From JBDRMV01 sp043825615 (GTDB lineage Bacteria > CG03), in contig JBDRRS010000028.1 of assembly GCA_043825615.1 (NCBI GenBank), forward strand, positions 1 to 27,431: a stretch of 27,431 nucleotides of DNA. The letters run 5' to 3'. Of this stretch, positions 1-7,154 are shown piece by piece. The notes beneath the pieces were generated by a model. The model did no database searches, was not told the origin of the DNA, and saw nothing but the letters and a program-made list of their open reading frames with translations. The translations under genes and the position numbers were made by a program. Positions within the stretch are counted from its first letter, which is position 1. Every line of letters starts with the position of its first letter.

Positions 1-3000
1 TGGCGTATTTTGCGCCGATAACGGGGCTGTTTACAATAACTTTCTTTCTGCCGTAATAGAGGGCGTAACGTTTTACGTTTACGCCGTTTTTGCCGTAGGT
101 ATTTTTGCGTTTGTTGTTTTTATAAATTACCGTAATGCCTCCGAAGAGATTGAAGGCAAAACAGTTCCTGTCTATTTTCAACCCGTTGAGGGTGGAGGGT
201 TTCCCTGTAAAAAGCCATTCCGGAAGAATAGGGGAAAGCCGGAAGCAGAGTTCGTTTTTCCGGTCGAGAAAAAACGGCTCTTTCCCCGCTACCATCAGAA
301 TCCAGATGTTTACCATTTCGCTTGTCACCCCGCTCAGGCGCGGCTGGATGCCCCGCCCGTGCATTTTCCCGTCGGGAAAGGCGCTGCTGACGATGAACGA
401 AGCGTTTTCAAAAATGCTTCTCCCGTAGATTTCCGGTTTGAAGAAGGGCGGCAGCATTGTTTTGATGTCCCTGAAAAATTCCTCATAGAGGCCGCTCTTC
501 AGCACCTCAAGGAGGTATTTGTATTCCATGTGCGTGTAAACGGATTCGTTTTCAATCCATCCGGCTCCCCATGCTTTCACCCTGCCTATTTCAAAAGGCG
601 CTTTCTCAAGCGACTCGCAGACCTTGTACATTTTTAGTTTCCTGTCGAACAGACCGCTTTTCCTGACGGCTTCGTAGATTTTTTTAGACGACTCCGGATG
701 AGCCTTCATCATATGAACGGGCCCTTCAAGAAAGAGGGGAAGTTTTTTCTGGCTGAATTTCAGCGGCTTCACAAGAGGCGTCCGCTGTTTGTTTGATTTT
801 TTCCCGACGCTGATGCCCTCGTATTTTGTTACCCTGTTTTCAAAATAAGTATAGGGAATTCCGCTTTTATTAAAGATTCTGCTTTTGGTTCTGCGGGATA
901 TTCCCGAAACGAGTTCAAGATGGATGTCTGCGAATTTCCGGATTTCTTTAACGGTAACATTTTTCTCTTTTCCGCTGATGCCGAAGATTGTTTTCTGTCT
1001 GTATTTCTCTTTCAGGGTATGACTTTCGTCCCAGTACTCAAAGGCGGTTGTTTTTCCCCTCAACCTTTTCAGGACTTCGGGTTTCAATTCCGTCATAAAT
1101 TCGTAGAGTTCGTCATATATTTTTATATTTTTTTCGGCGCTGATTTTTCCGAGAGCCCCTGAGAGAAACTCCAGCGCTTTTTCAAGTTCCAGCGTCTGGC
1201 AGAGGGAAGAGCCCATAATCCCGGGAAGCCCGTTCATCGAGTCGTTCCATCCGGGTTTGTTGGCTTCCATTTCAATCCCTATGCCGTCGGGATCAAGCGT
1301 GGCGACCCTGTTTGCGATTAAGCAGAGGATTTTTACCAGAAGGTTCGTGTGGTAAATATCCCCCTCGCCGTATTTTGTCCTTACCCTTTTAGGGTTCCGT
1401 CCCCGCGAATTGATGATTCCGGTTTTCCGGCTGTTTCGTTCCACCGCGTTGTACTGGAGGACTTTGCCGTCCGACAGAATAAATTTCTCCGAGCGGGGTT
1501 TTACAACGTCGGGGTCGTCATAAAAATAATACCCGTTGTTCCCGACGAGGAGTTCTTCAAGTTTGTCGGGGTAAAGCATAAGGAAGTTGTCAATGAGGTC
1601 AAAATTATATGACCAGTGGTCAATCCAGAAACCCTCATGTATGTTTCCGCAGTCATTTTCCGTGCAGAAAGAAAGAATGTCCCGTAGCGCCTTTTCGCTT
1701 TTTTCGGAATTCATCCCCGCGTTTTCCAGTTTGAGCAGCAGCTCGCCGGGAGAGAATGATTTTGAAAGCAGGGCGCGGAGTTCCGCCGTCAGGTTTTTGT
1801 TTTTTACCCGGCTCTTGCGCGCAAGGGCTGGGTAAATATTTTTTGAAAGATAACCGCTGATTTCTTTCTCCGTCGCCGAATAGGTTACCTGCGTGACCTC
1901 AAGGGGATTATATCCGTCCGTCTGAATAAGATTCATAAACGTCATAATATTTTTGTCCAGAGTTTCGGGGAAGAACCATGAGTCGCATCTCCTGTTCTGA
2001 AGAACGCTCCTGTAATGACCGGTCCCCTGCGAGTAATATGTCGGCTCCAGAACAAAAAAGTGATAGTCCCTTTCCAGGTCGCCGTTCTGCCTGGAATAAA
2101 TGTAGAAAGCCGATTTGCCTTCCGCCGTGGAGAAGACGACAGGCATCCCCCCTCTTATTACATTGTCCAGAAACGTCTGCCGGCAGTACTCGTCAAATTT
2201 TCTGTCGGCGCTCGCCGTCATGCATAAGTCCTTTATGGATTCTATCTCTTTTCTGTTTTCCGCCCGTTTCTTTTCCATCCATCCCGCCGAACTTGCCGAA
2301 CGCGCAATCTGAGGCAGTTTGTTATCCGATGCGGTCTGACCGATTACGGTATAAAGCGTGTAGGTGTCTTTCCCAGTAAGCGTTACGGATTCCGCTGTTA
2401 AAGCCGATGATGTTTTATTTTGCTTTATCTGCGGTATTTTTAGGATTTCCCTAACACTTCTATTTAAGAAATTCCACGGGCAATCGTATATTTCGTTTTC
2501 GCCGAAAACAACCTCGGGGTCAACGATATAACGGTTGTGAGCGGGCTTACGGTTTTTTGAATTGAAACTGAAATAGAAATTTCCGCCTGCTATTTTACTG
2601 ACTTTTTCAACATCGGCGGGGCTCTGTTTAAGGCGGAACAGGGGAAGACCTCCCGCATAAAAAACGCCTATCATTCCCTCAATGTGCCTTTGCGTGGTGT
2701 GGAGAATTTCAAGGTCAATCCCGTACGGGAGCGCTCTCGGCAGGCCGTCGATAATGTCAAATTTCAACTGCTTTCCCGTCAGGTTTTTTACACGGACTTC
2801 CCGGACTAAAGCGGGGTAGGGCGTATTTACCACGGGGAAATAAACAACGCTTATTTCGAATCCGAGTTTTTTGTTTGTTTCCGTTATTTCAAGTTCATAC
2901 GAACTGACGAGCATTTTCTGACTTATGTTTCTGTCGGCGGTTTTTCTGAACGGCTCGTATACAGCCGGCCCCGCTATCTTTATGAAGGTTCTGAATCCCT

Positions 3001-3223
3001 GGGAGCCGACGAGCTGAAGAGCGCGGTTGAATGAAAGAAATTCCATGAGCTGGTTGTTTTTGTCCCTGACCCCCGCCGAGCAGAGACACTGGGCGCGGCT
3101 GACGTAGTAAAGCCACATCGGTATTCCTCTCCGTCCGGCGATTCCCGGGAAAAAACCGGAGAAGGAACTTTCCCGGTTGTAGTCCTCTATCACGAATCTG
3201 TTGTCGTCCGTCAGGTAATACAT
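1..3223 (-). CDS. Large glycoside-phosphorylase-like protein (cellobiose phosphorylase-like, clan GH-Q type), C-terminus off the left edge
   Basis: Reading the minus strand codon by codon from the ATG at 3223, I find one frame with no stop to base 1: 1,074 codons, with the C-terminus outside the window. There is no signal peptide, so it is probably cytoplasmic. Family-like motifs seen: SSFSGFFPGIAG (residues about 19-30) then GIPMWLYYVSRAQ; EGFWIDHWSYNFDLI near 530; GIEMEANKPGWNDSMNGLPG near 650; WIENESVYTHMEYKYLLE near 890. These match, from memory, the roughly 1,100-residue proteins annotated as cellobiose phosphorylase (COG3459-like, GH94-related) in Firmicutes and candidate phyla. Such enzymes phosphorolyse beta-glucosidic bonds in an (alpha/alpha)6 barrel. 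The exact family (GH94, GH149, GH161 or unclassified) and the substrate cannot be read here. No Shine-Dalgarno site precedes the ATG; a promoter lies about 10 bases upstream. The forward ORFs in this stretch are shadows. Confidence 0.82.
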   Translation of the reverse strand, partial: MYYLTDDNRFVIEDYNRESSFSGFFPGIAGRRGIPMWLYYVSRAQCLCSAGVRDKNNQLMEFLSFNRALQLVGSQGFRTFIKIAGPAVYEPFRKTADRNISQKMLVSSYELEITETNKKLGFEISVVYFPVVNTPYPALVREVRVKNLTGKQLKFDIIDGLPRALPYGIDLEILHTTQRHIEGMIGVFYAGGLPLFRLKQSPADVEKVSKIAGGNFYFSFNSKNRKPAHNRYIVDPEVVFGENEIYDCPWNFLNRSVREILKIPQIKQNKTSSALTAESVTLTGKDTYTLYTVIGQTASDNKLPQIARSASSAGWMEKKRAENRKEIESIKDLCMTASADRKFDEYCRQTFLDNVIRGGMPVVFSTAEGKSAFYIYSRQNGDLERDYHFFVLEPTYYSQGTGHYRSVLQNRRCDSWFFPETLDKNIMTFMNLIQTDGYNPLEVTQVTYSATEKEISGYLSKNIYPALARKSRVKNKNLTAELRALLSKSFSPGELLLKLENAGMNSEKSEKALRDILSFCTENDCGNIHEGFWIDHWSYNFDLIDNFLMLYPDKLEELLVGNNGYYFYDDPDVVKPRSEKFILSDGKVLQYNAVERNSRKTGIINSRGRNPKRVRTKYGEGDIYHTNLLVKILCLIANRVATLDPDGIGIEMEANKPGWNDSMNGLPGIMGSSLCQTLELEKALEFLSGALGKISAEKNIKIYDELYEFMTELKPEVLKRLRGKTTAFEYWDESHTLKEKYRQKTIFGISGKEKNVTVKEIRKFADIHLELVSGISRRTKSRIFNKSGIPYTYFENRVTKYEGISVGKKSNKQRTPLVKPLKFSQKKLPLFLEGPVHMMKAHPESSKKIYEAVRKSGLFDRKLKMYKVCESLEKAPFEIGRVKAWGAGWIENESVYTHMEYKYLLEVLKSGLYEEFFRDIKTMLPPFFKPEIYGRSIFENASFIVSSAFPDGKMHGRGIQPRLSGVTSEMVNIWILMVAGKEPFFLDRKNELCFRLSPILPEWLFTGKPSTLNGLKIDRNCFAFNLFGGITVIYKNNKRKNTYGKNGVNVKRYALYYGRKKVIVNSPVIGAKYA

Positions 3224-3232
3224 GGCAATAAT

Positions 3233-3261
3233 AGTTTAATAGATAAGAGCGCATGCGTCAA
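3233..3261 (-). promoter_or_regulatory. Likely sigma70 promoter for the phosphorylase-like gene
   Basis: On the minus strand TTGACG (3261-3256) is followed after 17 bases by TAAACT (3238-3233). Transcription starting about 7 bases further would begin within a few bases of the ATG at 3223, and no ribosome binding site is visible. The -35 box is good (5 of 6), the -10 box mediocre (4 of 6). Confidence 0.45.
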
Positions 3262-3270
3262 TTTTATTAT

Positions 3271-3283
3271 CCGCCTGAGGCGG
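3271..3283. repeat. REP-like palindrome, copy 1 (short form)
   Basis: CCGCCTGAGGCGG, the core of a 17-base palindrome found in full (GTCCGCCTGAGGCGGAC) at 6966-6982 and 12658-12674. All three copies are intergenic. Here the outer GT/AC pairs are missing. Confidence 0.6.
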
Positions 3284-3313
3284 CGTCTTCGTCTGCATTA
3301 GCGGGACAAGCAT

Positions 3314-3346
3314 CAAGGGTGGATTATCCTTTAATTTACACCCTTG
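3314..3346. promoter_or_regulatory. Inverted repeat upstream of the toxin-antitoxin pair, possible operator
   Basis: CAAGGGTG (3314-3321) and its exact reverse complement CACCCTTG (3339-3346) are separated by 17 A+T-rich bases, centred about 73 bases before the antitoxin start. VapBC-type complexes commonly autoregulate by binding inverted repeats in this position, so an operator is plausible. There is no T tract after it, so it does not look like a terminator. Confidence 0.4.
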
Positions 3347-3402
3347 CGGAAGGGATAAAAAATGAGTAAAATAAAAACACAGAAATTAGGGGAGGAAATG
3401 CG

Positions 3403-3639
3403 ATGCAAAGACAAAAAATAGATTATTATGGAAGAGTAACGCGGGAATTGAAAAATTTTCCTCCGGAAATATCCAAAGAAGTATTAGATTTTATTGAATT
3501 TCTAAAAATAAAAATCCAAACAGCAAAACACAGAAAGAAAAAAGCAACGAAAGTAGAATTTAAAACATGCAATCTTGGGAAGATGAAAAAAATAGACAGG
3601 AAAGATATTTATGGCGAATACTTATCTGTTAGATTCTAA
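3403..3639 (+). CDS. DUF2281/VapB-like antitoxin
   Basis: 78 residues, strongly basic in the second half. The N-terminal part has the pattern of DUF2281-type antitoxins (ELKNFPPEISKEVLDFIEFLK, residues about 15-35), a predicted helix that in VapB-like proteins forms the contact and dimerisation region. It is preceded by a strong ribosome binding site (ggggagga, about 6 bases before the ATG). The 3' end overlaps the PIN-domain gene by 29 bases in another frame, the usual arrangement in type II toxin-antitoxin modules. Inferred role: binds and neutralises the downstream nuclease and represses the operon. The assignment rests mainly on context and on the helix motif. Confidence 0.72.
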   Translation: MQRQKIDYYGRVTRELKNFPPEISKEVLDFIEFLKIKIQTAKHRKKKATKVEFKTCNLGKMKKIDRKDIYGEYLSVRF

Positions 3640-4051
3640 CATTCTGGTATATGCGATTAACTCACAAAGCGTATATCATGATAAAGCTTTAAAAATTCTG
3701 AAACAGGCAATGCACGGGAAAATTAATTGCTGTATAACTTTACAAAATATCTATGAAACTTATGCGGTAATAACAGATAAAAAAAGAATAGAAAGACCTT
3801 TATCCTCCGCGGCAGCAGTTAAAGTATTGGAAACGAATTTCCTGAATAACACAGGTTTGAAAATAATTTATCAGGGAACTGATTTATTGCCGCTATTATT
3901 GAATATGCTTAAAAAATACAAGATAAAATGCCAGGGAATATTTGATATTGTTTTAGTAGCCACAATGATAGGAAACAATATAAAGGGCATAATTACGATG
4001 GACACGAAGCGGTTTAACAAATTTAAATTTCTTAAAGTATTGAGTTTATAA
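3611..4051 (+). CDS. PIN-domain ribonuclease toxin (VapC-like)
   Basis: 146 residues. The acidic quartet of the PIN fold is visible: D8 in LLDSNILVY, E49 in QNIYETYAV, D112 in IFDIVLVATMI and D131 in ITMDTKRF. These residues bind Mg2+/Mn2+ in VapC-type endoribonucleases that cleave tRNA or rRNA. It starts inside the antitoxin gene, with 'gacagg' upstream as a weak ribosome binding site, so translation is probably coupled. Base use is clearly A+T-rich compared with the phosphorylase and pyruvate kinase genes on either side, which fits recent acquisition of the module. All four acidic residues are present, so the toxin appears intact. Confidence 0.85.
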   Translation: MANTYLLDSNILVYAINSQSVYHDKALKILKQAMHGKINCCITLQNIYETYAVITDKKRIERPLSSAAAVKVLETNFLNNTGLKIIYQGTDLLPLLLNMLKKYKIKCQGIFDIVLVATMIGNNIKGIITMDTKRFNKFKFLKVLSL

Positions 4052-4063
4052 TTTGGAAGAATT

Positions 4064-4083
4064 AGGGACAACCGTCCCCTTTT
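4064..4083 (+). repeat. GGGAC-AACC-GTCCC hairpin with T run (repeat scar or weak terminator)
   Basis: GGGAC (4065-4069), loop AACC, GTCCC (4074-4078), then CTTTT, 13 bases after the toxin stop. It could act as a weak intrinsic terminator. The same GGGAC/GTCC(CC) motif recurs near 6547, 7430-7496 and 20560-20590 in other gene gaps, so I read it first as a dispersed scar. Confidence 0.45.
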
Positions 4084-4121
4084 CTGCTGGTAATACGGTT
4101 CTCAATTTTCTAACATAAGAA

Positions 4122-5189
4122 ATGCAGAAGACACAGATTATCGCCACAGTCGGGCCCGCTTCCATAAACAGAATAAGGGAAATGTTTCAGGCGGGTCTTT
4201 CGGGAATCCGCCTAAACAGTTCGCACGGGTCTTTGCGTCAGCACGGAAAAGCCATCCGCGCGGCGAGGAGTGTCTCAGGAAAAATCTTTATTATCTACGA
4301 CATAAAGGGTCCGAAGATACGGCTTGGGGACATTCCCGCAGCGGCGCATCTGAAATCGGGAATGAAAATAATTTTGAAAACGGGGCTTCCTGAAAACAGC
4401 GACGGTTATCCCTTTACGGACGACGTAAAGAAGGGTTTCCCCGTATCTTTCGAACGGCTGCATAAATACGTCAGGGCAGGACAGCGTCTGCTTCTTGACG
4501 ACGGTCTTATCGGCCTGAAAGTTGGGAAGGTTTCAGGCAGGAGAATTTTCTGCAGGGTTCTTTACGGCGACATTCTCCGTTCAAGAAAGGGAATCAATCA
4601 CCCTGACACGGTGATAGATTTTCCTTACACTGTGGAGGAGGACGTCCCAAAAATATCCTTTGCCGTTAAAAACAGGGTTGATTATATCGCCGATTCTTTC
4701 GTGAGGGATGCCCGCGACGTGGAAGAACTCCGCGGGCGCTTGAAGGGCACGGGAGTGAAAATCATTTCCAAAATTGAAAACCCCGAGGGCGTCAGGAACT
4801 TTGATGCGATTTTACGCAGGTCGGACGCGATGATGATTGCCCGGGGCGACCTCGGTGTCGAGATGGAGCCGTGGGAGGTTCCCGAACTCCAGAAGGTTAT
4901 GATTGAGAAATGCTGCAGGGCGCGCAAGCCCGTGATAACGGCCACCCAGATGCTTGAGTCGATGATTGACGACCCGCGCCCGAAAAGAAGCGATGTCTCC
5001 GATATTGCGAATGCCATTTACGACGGCTCCGACGCCGTTATGCTCTCGGGCGAGACGTCCACGGGAAAGTACCCCGTTCTGTGCGTCGGGATGATGAGGA
5101 AAATAATAATGAAAACGGAAAGCACAAAAAGATACAGAGCAAAAAAATTAAAAGTTAATGCCTTGAAATCAGGGGGGTGGTATGTCTGA
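4122..5189 (+). CDS. pyk: Pyruvate kinase, short form without the C-terminal domain
   Basis: Transfers phosphate from phosphoenolpyruvate to ADP in glycolysis. Visible motifs: IIATVGPAS at the N-terminus; GIRLNSSHGS with R30, N32 and S34; YDIKGPKIRLGD (60-70); the lid (B) domain about 70-165; IISKIENPEG with the catalytic lysine; MMIARGDLGVE; VITATQMLESM; and SDAVMLSGETSTGKYP, which closes the TIM barrel. The protein has 355 residues against about 470 in typical enzymes. It stops just after the barrel, so the C-terminal regulatory and tetramer-contact domain is absent. The gene end overlaps the cupin start by 8 bases, so no remnant of that domain can follow. Catalytic residues look complete; loss of allosteric control is inference. 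No ribosome binding site is clear before the ATG. Confidence 0.9.
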   Translation: MQKTQIIATVGPASINRIREMFQAGLSGIRLNSSHGSLRQHGKAIRAARSVSGKIFIIYDIKGPKIRLGDIPAAAHLKSGMKIILKTGLPENSDGYPFTDDVKKGFPVSFERLHKYVRAGQRLLLDDGLIGLKVGKVSGRRIFCRVLYGDILRSRKGINHPDTVIDFPYTVEEDVPKISFAVKNRVDYIADSFVRDARDVEELRGRLKGTGVKIISKIENPEGVRNFDAILRRSDAMMIARGDLGVEMEPWEVPELQKVMIEKCCRARKPVITATQMLESMIDDPRPKRSDVSDIANAIYDGSDAVMLSGETSTGKYPVLCVGMMRKIIMKTESTKRYRAKKLKVNALKSGGWYV

Positions 5190-5451
5190 AATTAAAGTTG
5201 AAAAGCCGGCGCAGGAAAAACTGAAGTCGCTGGGCGTTGAAAACTGGCCTGTCTGGGAGTGCGAGCCGAGCGCGTTTGACTGGGAATACGACAGCAATGA
5301 AGATTGTTACATTCTTGAAGGCAGTGTGACCGTAAAAACCGGCGGCGGTGATGTCTCCTTCGGCAAGGGCGACTTCGTTTCCTTTCCCAGGGGTCTTAAA
5401 TGCCGCTGGGTCGTTGCAGAAAAAGTAAGGAAGCACTACAAATTCAGCTGA
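5182..5451 (+). CDS. Small single-domain cupin (DUF861/Cupin_3-like)
   Basis: 89 residues. The pattern WEYDSNEDCYILEGSVTV followed by GDVSFGKGDFVSFPRGLKCRWVV is the two-motif beta-barrel of DUF861-type cupins. Motif 1 lacks the usual HxH pair, so metal binding is uncertain. The start has a strong ribosome binding site (aggggggtgg) and overlaps the pyruvate kinase stop by 8 bases, so the two are co-translated. The role is unknown; small cupins of this type often bind a sugar or metabolite, and the coupling hints at a link to sugar metabolism. Confidence 0.8.
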   Translation: MSEIKVEKPAQEKLKSLGVENWPVWECEPSAFDWEYDSNEDCYILEGSVTVKTGGGDVSFGKGDFVSFPRGLKCRWVVAEKVRKHYKFS

Positions 5452-5464
5452 AGAGATATAAAGC

Positions 5465-6514
5465 ATGATTAAAACAGTTGCCATCTTTTTCGATATGTTG
5501 AGGGCGATGGCAGAAAAACAATCATTATTTGAAAAAATATTGAAAAGCAAGCCAGTTAGAATAGGCGCAGCTGTTTTACTTTTATCCAATTTCGCTTTTG
5601 CTTCTGACAGTATTTACAAAAATTTATTAAAAAAGGCAGATACGGCTGAAGAAATAGAATTTATTGAGTCCTGTCGTGAGTTTGATAAACTGACAAAGAG
5701 AGAATATGCGGATTATCCGGATATGGTAAAAGCGAAACAGGAAAAGCTCAGGGAAGCAGCTGAAATAGCCCTGAAAGATTTAGCGCGGGCGGAACAAATT
5801 TATAGAGAAGGAGAATTAATAAAAGTTCCCACAATTTTTGAGATGATATTAAACCAGGAAATCCCATCGGTTCTGGATACGCGTGAGATTAAAAGAAGAA
5901 GGACATTTGTGAAACTTTGTGAAAAGATGCACTATCTTTTCGGAGAAAAGGCCTGCAGAGAGCCGAAAAATTTAGAATATGAAAAACAAATGGTAGAACT
6001 TGAAGAAGCGGCAATAGAGGGTTTGTATGTTAAGGATTGGGAAGTAGGCAGGAAGAGGTATTTGGAAATTGTATTTCCTAAATATTCAGAATCCCTTTTA
6101 GTGTTTGAAGACGCTAAAAAAACAGTTACCGGCGACAGGAAAAAGGTTAAACGGGTAGATGAATGTAAAGTGGGATATTATTCCGCTATGGAAAAATACT
6201 TTGCTCATCCGGATATATCAGGATTACAAATAAAATTTTACTTGGAGGCTGCCCGGCTTGCGCCGTCTAATTTTGAAGAGGTTGAAGAGAAGAAGGAAAT
6301 TGCAGATAGATTAAATAAACAAAATATTTTTGATGTGTTTAAAAATTTGCCGGGGGAGAAGGGGGATTATATAGAAAGAGCCCTGAAGGATTATAAAAAA
6401 GCTATGTTATCCGGGAAAAAAGAATCTAATGTTATACTTGAAGCAATTATACTGGCAATGACAAATATTGGAGAAGCCGAAAAGTTTTATATGCCTGAGG
6501 GGTATGGAAAATGA
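5465..6514 (+). CDS. Secreted, charged helical protein of unknown function
   Basis: 349 residues that I do not recognise. A basic stretch (KSKPVR) then a hydrophobic core (residues about 33-45) and AFA|SDS form a signal peptide with likely cleavage after residue 46. The long N-terminal region before it suggests the true start may be the ATG at 5507 (MAEKQSL), just after gagg. The mature part is rich in K and E and reads as helical throughout, with repeated charged heptad-like stretches (for example EEIEFIESCREFDKLTKREY) reminiscent of TPR-like or coiled proteins. There are four cysteines in the mature part. Codon use is A+T-rich, unlike pyruvate kinase upstream. It starts 13 bases after the cupin stop, so it may share a transcript, but its function cannot be inferred from that. 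Confidence 0.6.
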   Translation: MIKTVAIFFDMLRAMAEKQSLFEKILKSKPVRIGAAVLLLSNFAFASDSIYKNLLKKADTAEEIEFIESCREFDKLTKREYADYPDMVKAKQEKLREAAEIALKDLARAEQIYREGELIKVPTIFEMILNQEIPSVLDTREIKRRRTFVKLCEKMHYLFGEKACREPKNLEYEKQMVELEEAAIEGLYVKDWEVGRKRYLEIVFPKYSESLLVFEDAKKTVTGDRKKVKRVDECKVGYYSAMEKYFAHPDISGLQIKFYLEAARLAPSNFEEVEEKKEIADRLNKQNIFDVFKNLPGEKGDYIERALKDYKKAMLSGKKESNVILEAIILAMTNIGEAEKFYMPEGYGK

Positions 6515-6546
6515 CAAACACAAACCCGGCTGAAAAGAATTGTAAT

Positions 6547-6743
6547 CGTCCCCATTTTTTTATAGTATCTTAAATAGAAGTAAGCACGTACTGACCAACA
6601 ATCTTTTTACCACATGGGGGGTGACAAGCGACGAATGCGCTGGTAAGCGCGTGAGGAGCCCAATCAGGGGGGAGAATTCCCCCTATTGAGGCAAACAGCC
6701 ACGGATTGTATGCGTGAGGATAAGTATAGAGGAGGGTGGTATT
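6547..6743. other. Non-coding stretch with strong hairpins (possible structured RNA or leader)
   Basis: After a scar (cgtccccattttttt, 6547-6561) the 5' flank of the 66-residue ORF holds GCGC-TGGTAA-GCGC (about 6638-6651). It then holds a long imperfect stem: GCC-CAAT, an unpaired c, AGGGGGGA, loop GAA, TTCCCCCT, ATTG, an unpaired a, GGC (about 6657-6695). The stem includes five or more G-C pairs in a row. I match it to no riboswitch or RNA family I know. It could be a regulatory leader, a small RNA or the decayed end of a mobile element. Confidence 0.3.
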
Positions 6744-6944
6744 ATGTCTATTGTTGAGTACGAAGAGTTCAAGGGTAATCAGATGATTGTTTTGAAAAAC
6801 AATGAGGAAGACCGGTATCCGTTCAAGTTCGGACTTGGGAAAGGAAAAAAAATAGTTGAGAACTTTGACGCGATAAAAAAGTGGGTTGACAAACAGGAAG
6901 CTGCAAAGAAGGAAAAGGAGCAGGAGCAGGAAAGCGCCGAATAA
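6744..6944 (+). CDS. Small conserved-looking hypothetical protein, 66 residues
   Basis: I place the start at the ATG at 6744 rather than an earlier in-frame one, because gaggaggg lies 8 bases upstream. The product begins MSIVEYEEFKGNQMIVLKNN and continues YPFKFGLGKGKKIVENFDAIKKWV, then a charged E/K/Q tail. I recall small uncharacterised bacterial proteins with the same core (FKG..hhhL, then YPF.FGL.KA..hh...I..F/W). They resemble regulators but have no assigned function. It has no signal peptide or membrane segment. Predicted fold: beta strands then one helix. Confidence 0.6.
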   Translation: MSIVEYEEFKGNQMIVLKNNEEDRYPFKFGLGKGKKIVENFDAIKKWVDKQEAAKKEKEQEQESAE

Positions 6945-6965
6945 CAGCCCAAAAAGGGCCTGCCC

Positions 6966-6982
6966 GTCCGCCTGAGGCGGAC
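6966..6982. repeat. REP-like palindrome, copy 2
   Basis: GTCCGCCTGAGGCGGAC: perfect 8-base arms around one base. It is nested in further partial pairing (GCCCG before, CGGGC after). It sits 21 bases after the stop of the 66-residue ORF and could protect or end its transcript, as REP elements do. Confidence 0.7.
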
Positions 6983-7030
6983 GAGGCGGGCGGGGGTACA
7001 CCCTAAAACAGCGTCGTCGGAAAAAAGGCG

Positions 7031-7052
7031 AATTATGTCACGTGACATAATT
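7031..7052. promoter_or_regulatory. Perfect 22-bp palindrome
   Basis: AATTATGTCAC is followed directly by its exact reverse complement GTGACATAATT, with no spacer. Such a site suits a dimeric DNA-binding protein, a recombination site or an element junction. It lies about 100 bases before the ORF at 7155 in otherwise non-coding DNA. Confidence 0.6.
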
Positions 7053-7096
7053 TCAGGAGTGTCAGATTTATCCTATGGAGTAAAAGCAGGATGTCC

Positions 7097-7126
7097 CGAT
7101 ATTCTGCGATATTCCGATATTCGATA
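7097..7126. repeat. CGATATTC iterons
   Basis: CGATATTC occurs at 7097-7104, 7107-7114 and 7115-7122, with a partial fourth copy CGATA at 7122-7126. The steps are 10, 8 and 7 bases. It sits 29 bases before the ORF at 7155 and looks like a cluster of protein binding sites or a microsatellite-like expansion. Confidence 0.55.
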
Positions 7127-7154
7127 CAGAGTTTAAATATGATAAATCAATAAG

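Noticed and set aside
135..3254. Many small ORFs on both strands in the first 3.2 kb
   Set aside because: They overlap one continuous minus-strand frame that carries family motifs throughout; the small ORFs show no recognisable protein features.
6590..6743. Group II intron domain or known riboswitch
   Set aside because: gaggagcc resembles intron text, but no domain V hairpin (AGC/CGUUC with GAAA loop) or reverse transcriptase is present, and no riboswitch core could be aligned.
6570..7048. Minus-strand ORFs opposite the 66-residue gene
   Set aside because: They run through the REP palindrome and opposite a gene with a strong ribosome binding site; low-complexity F/L-rich text typical of shadows.
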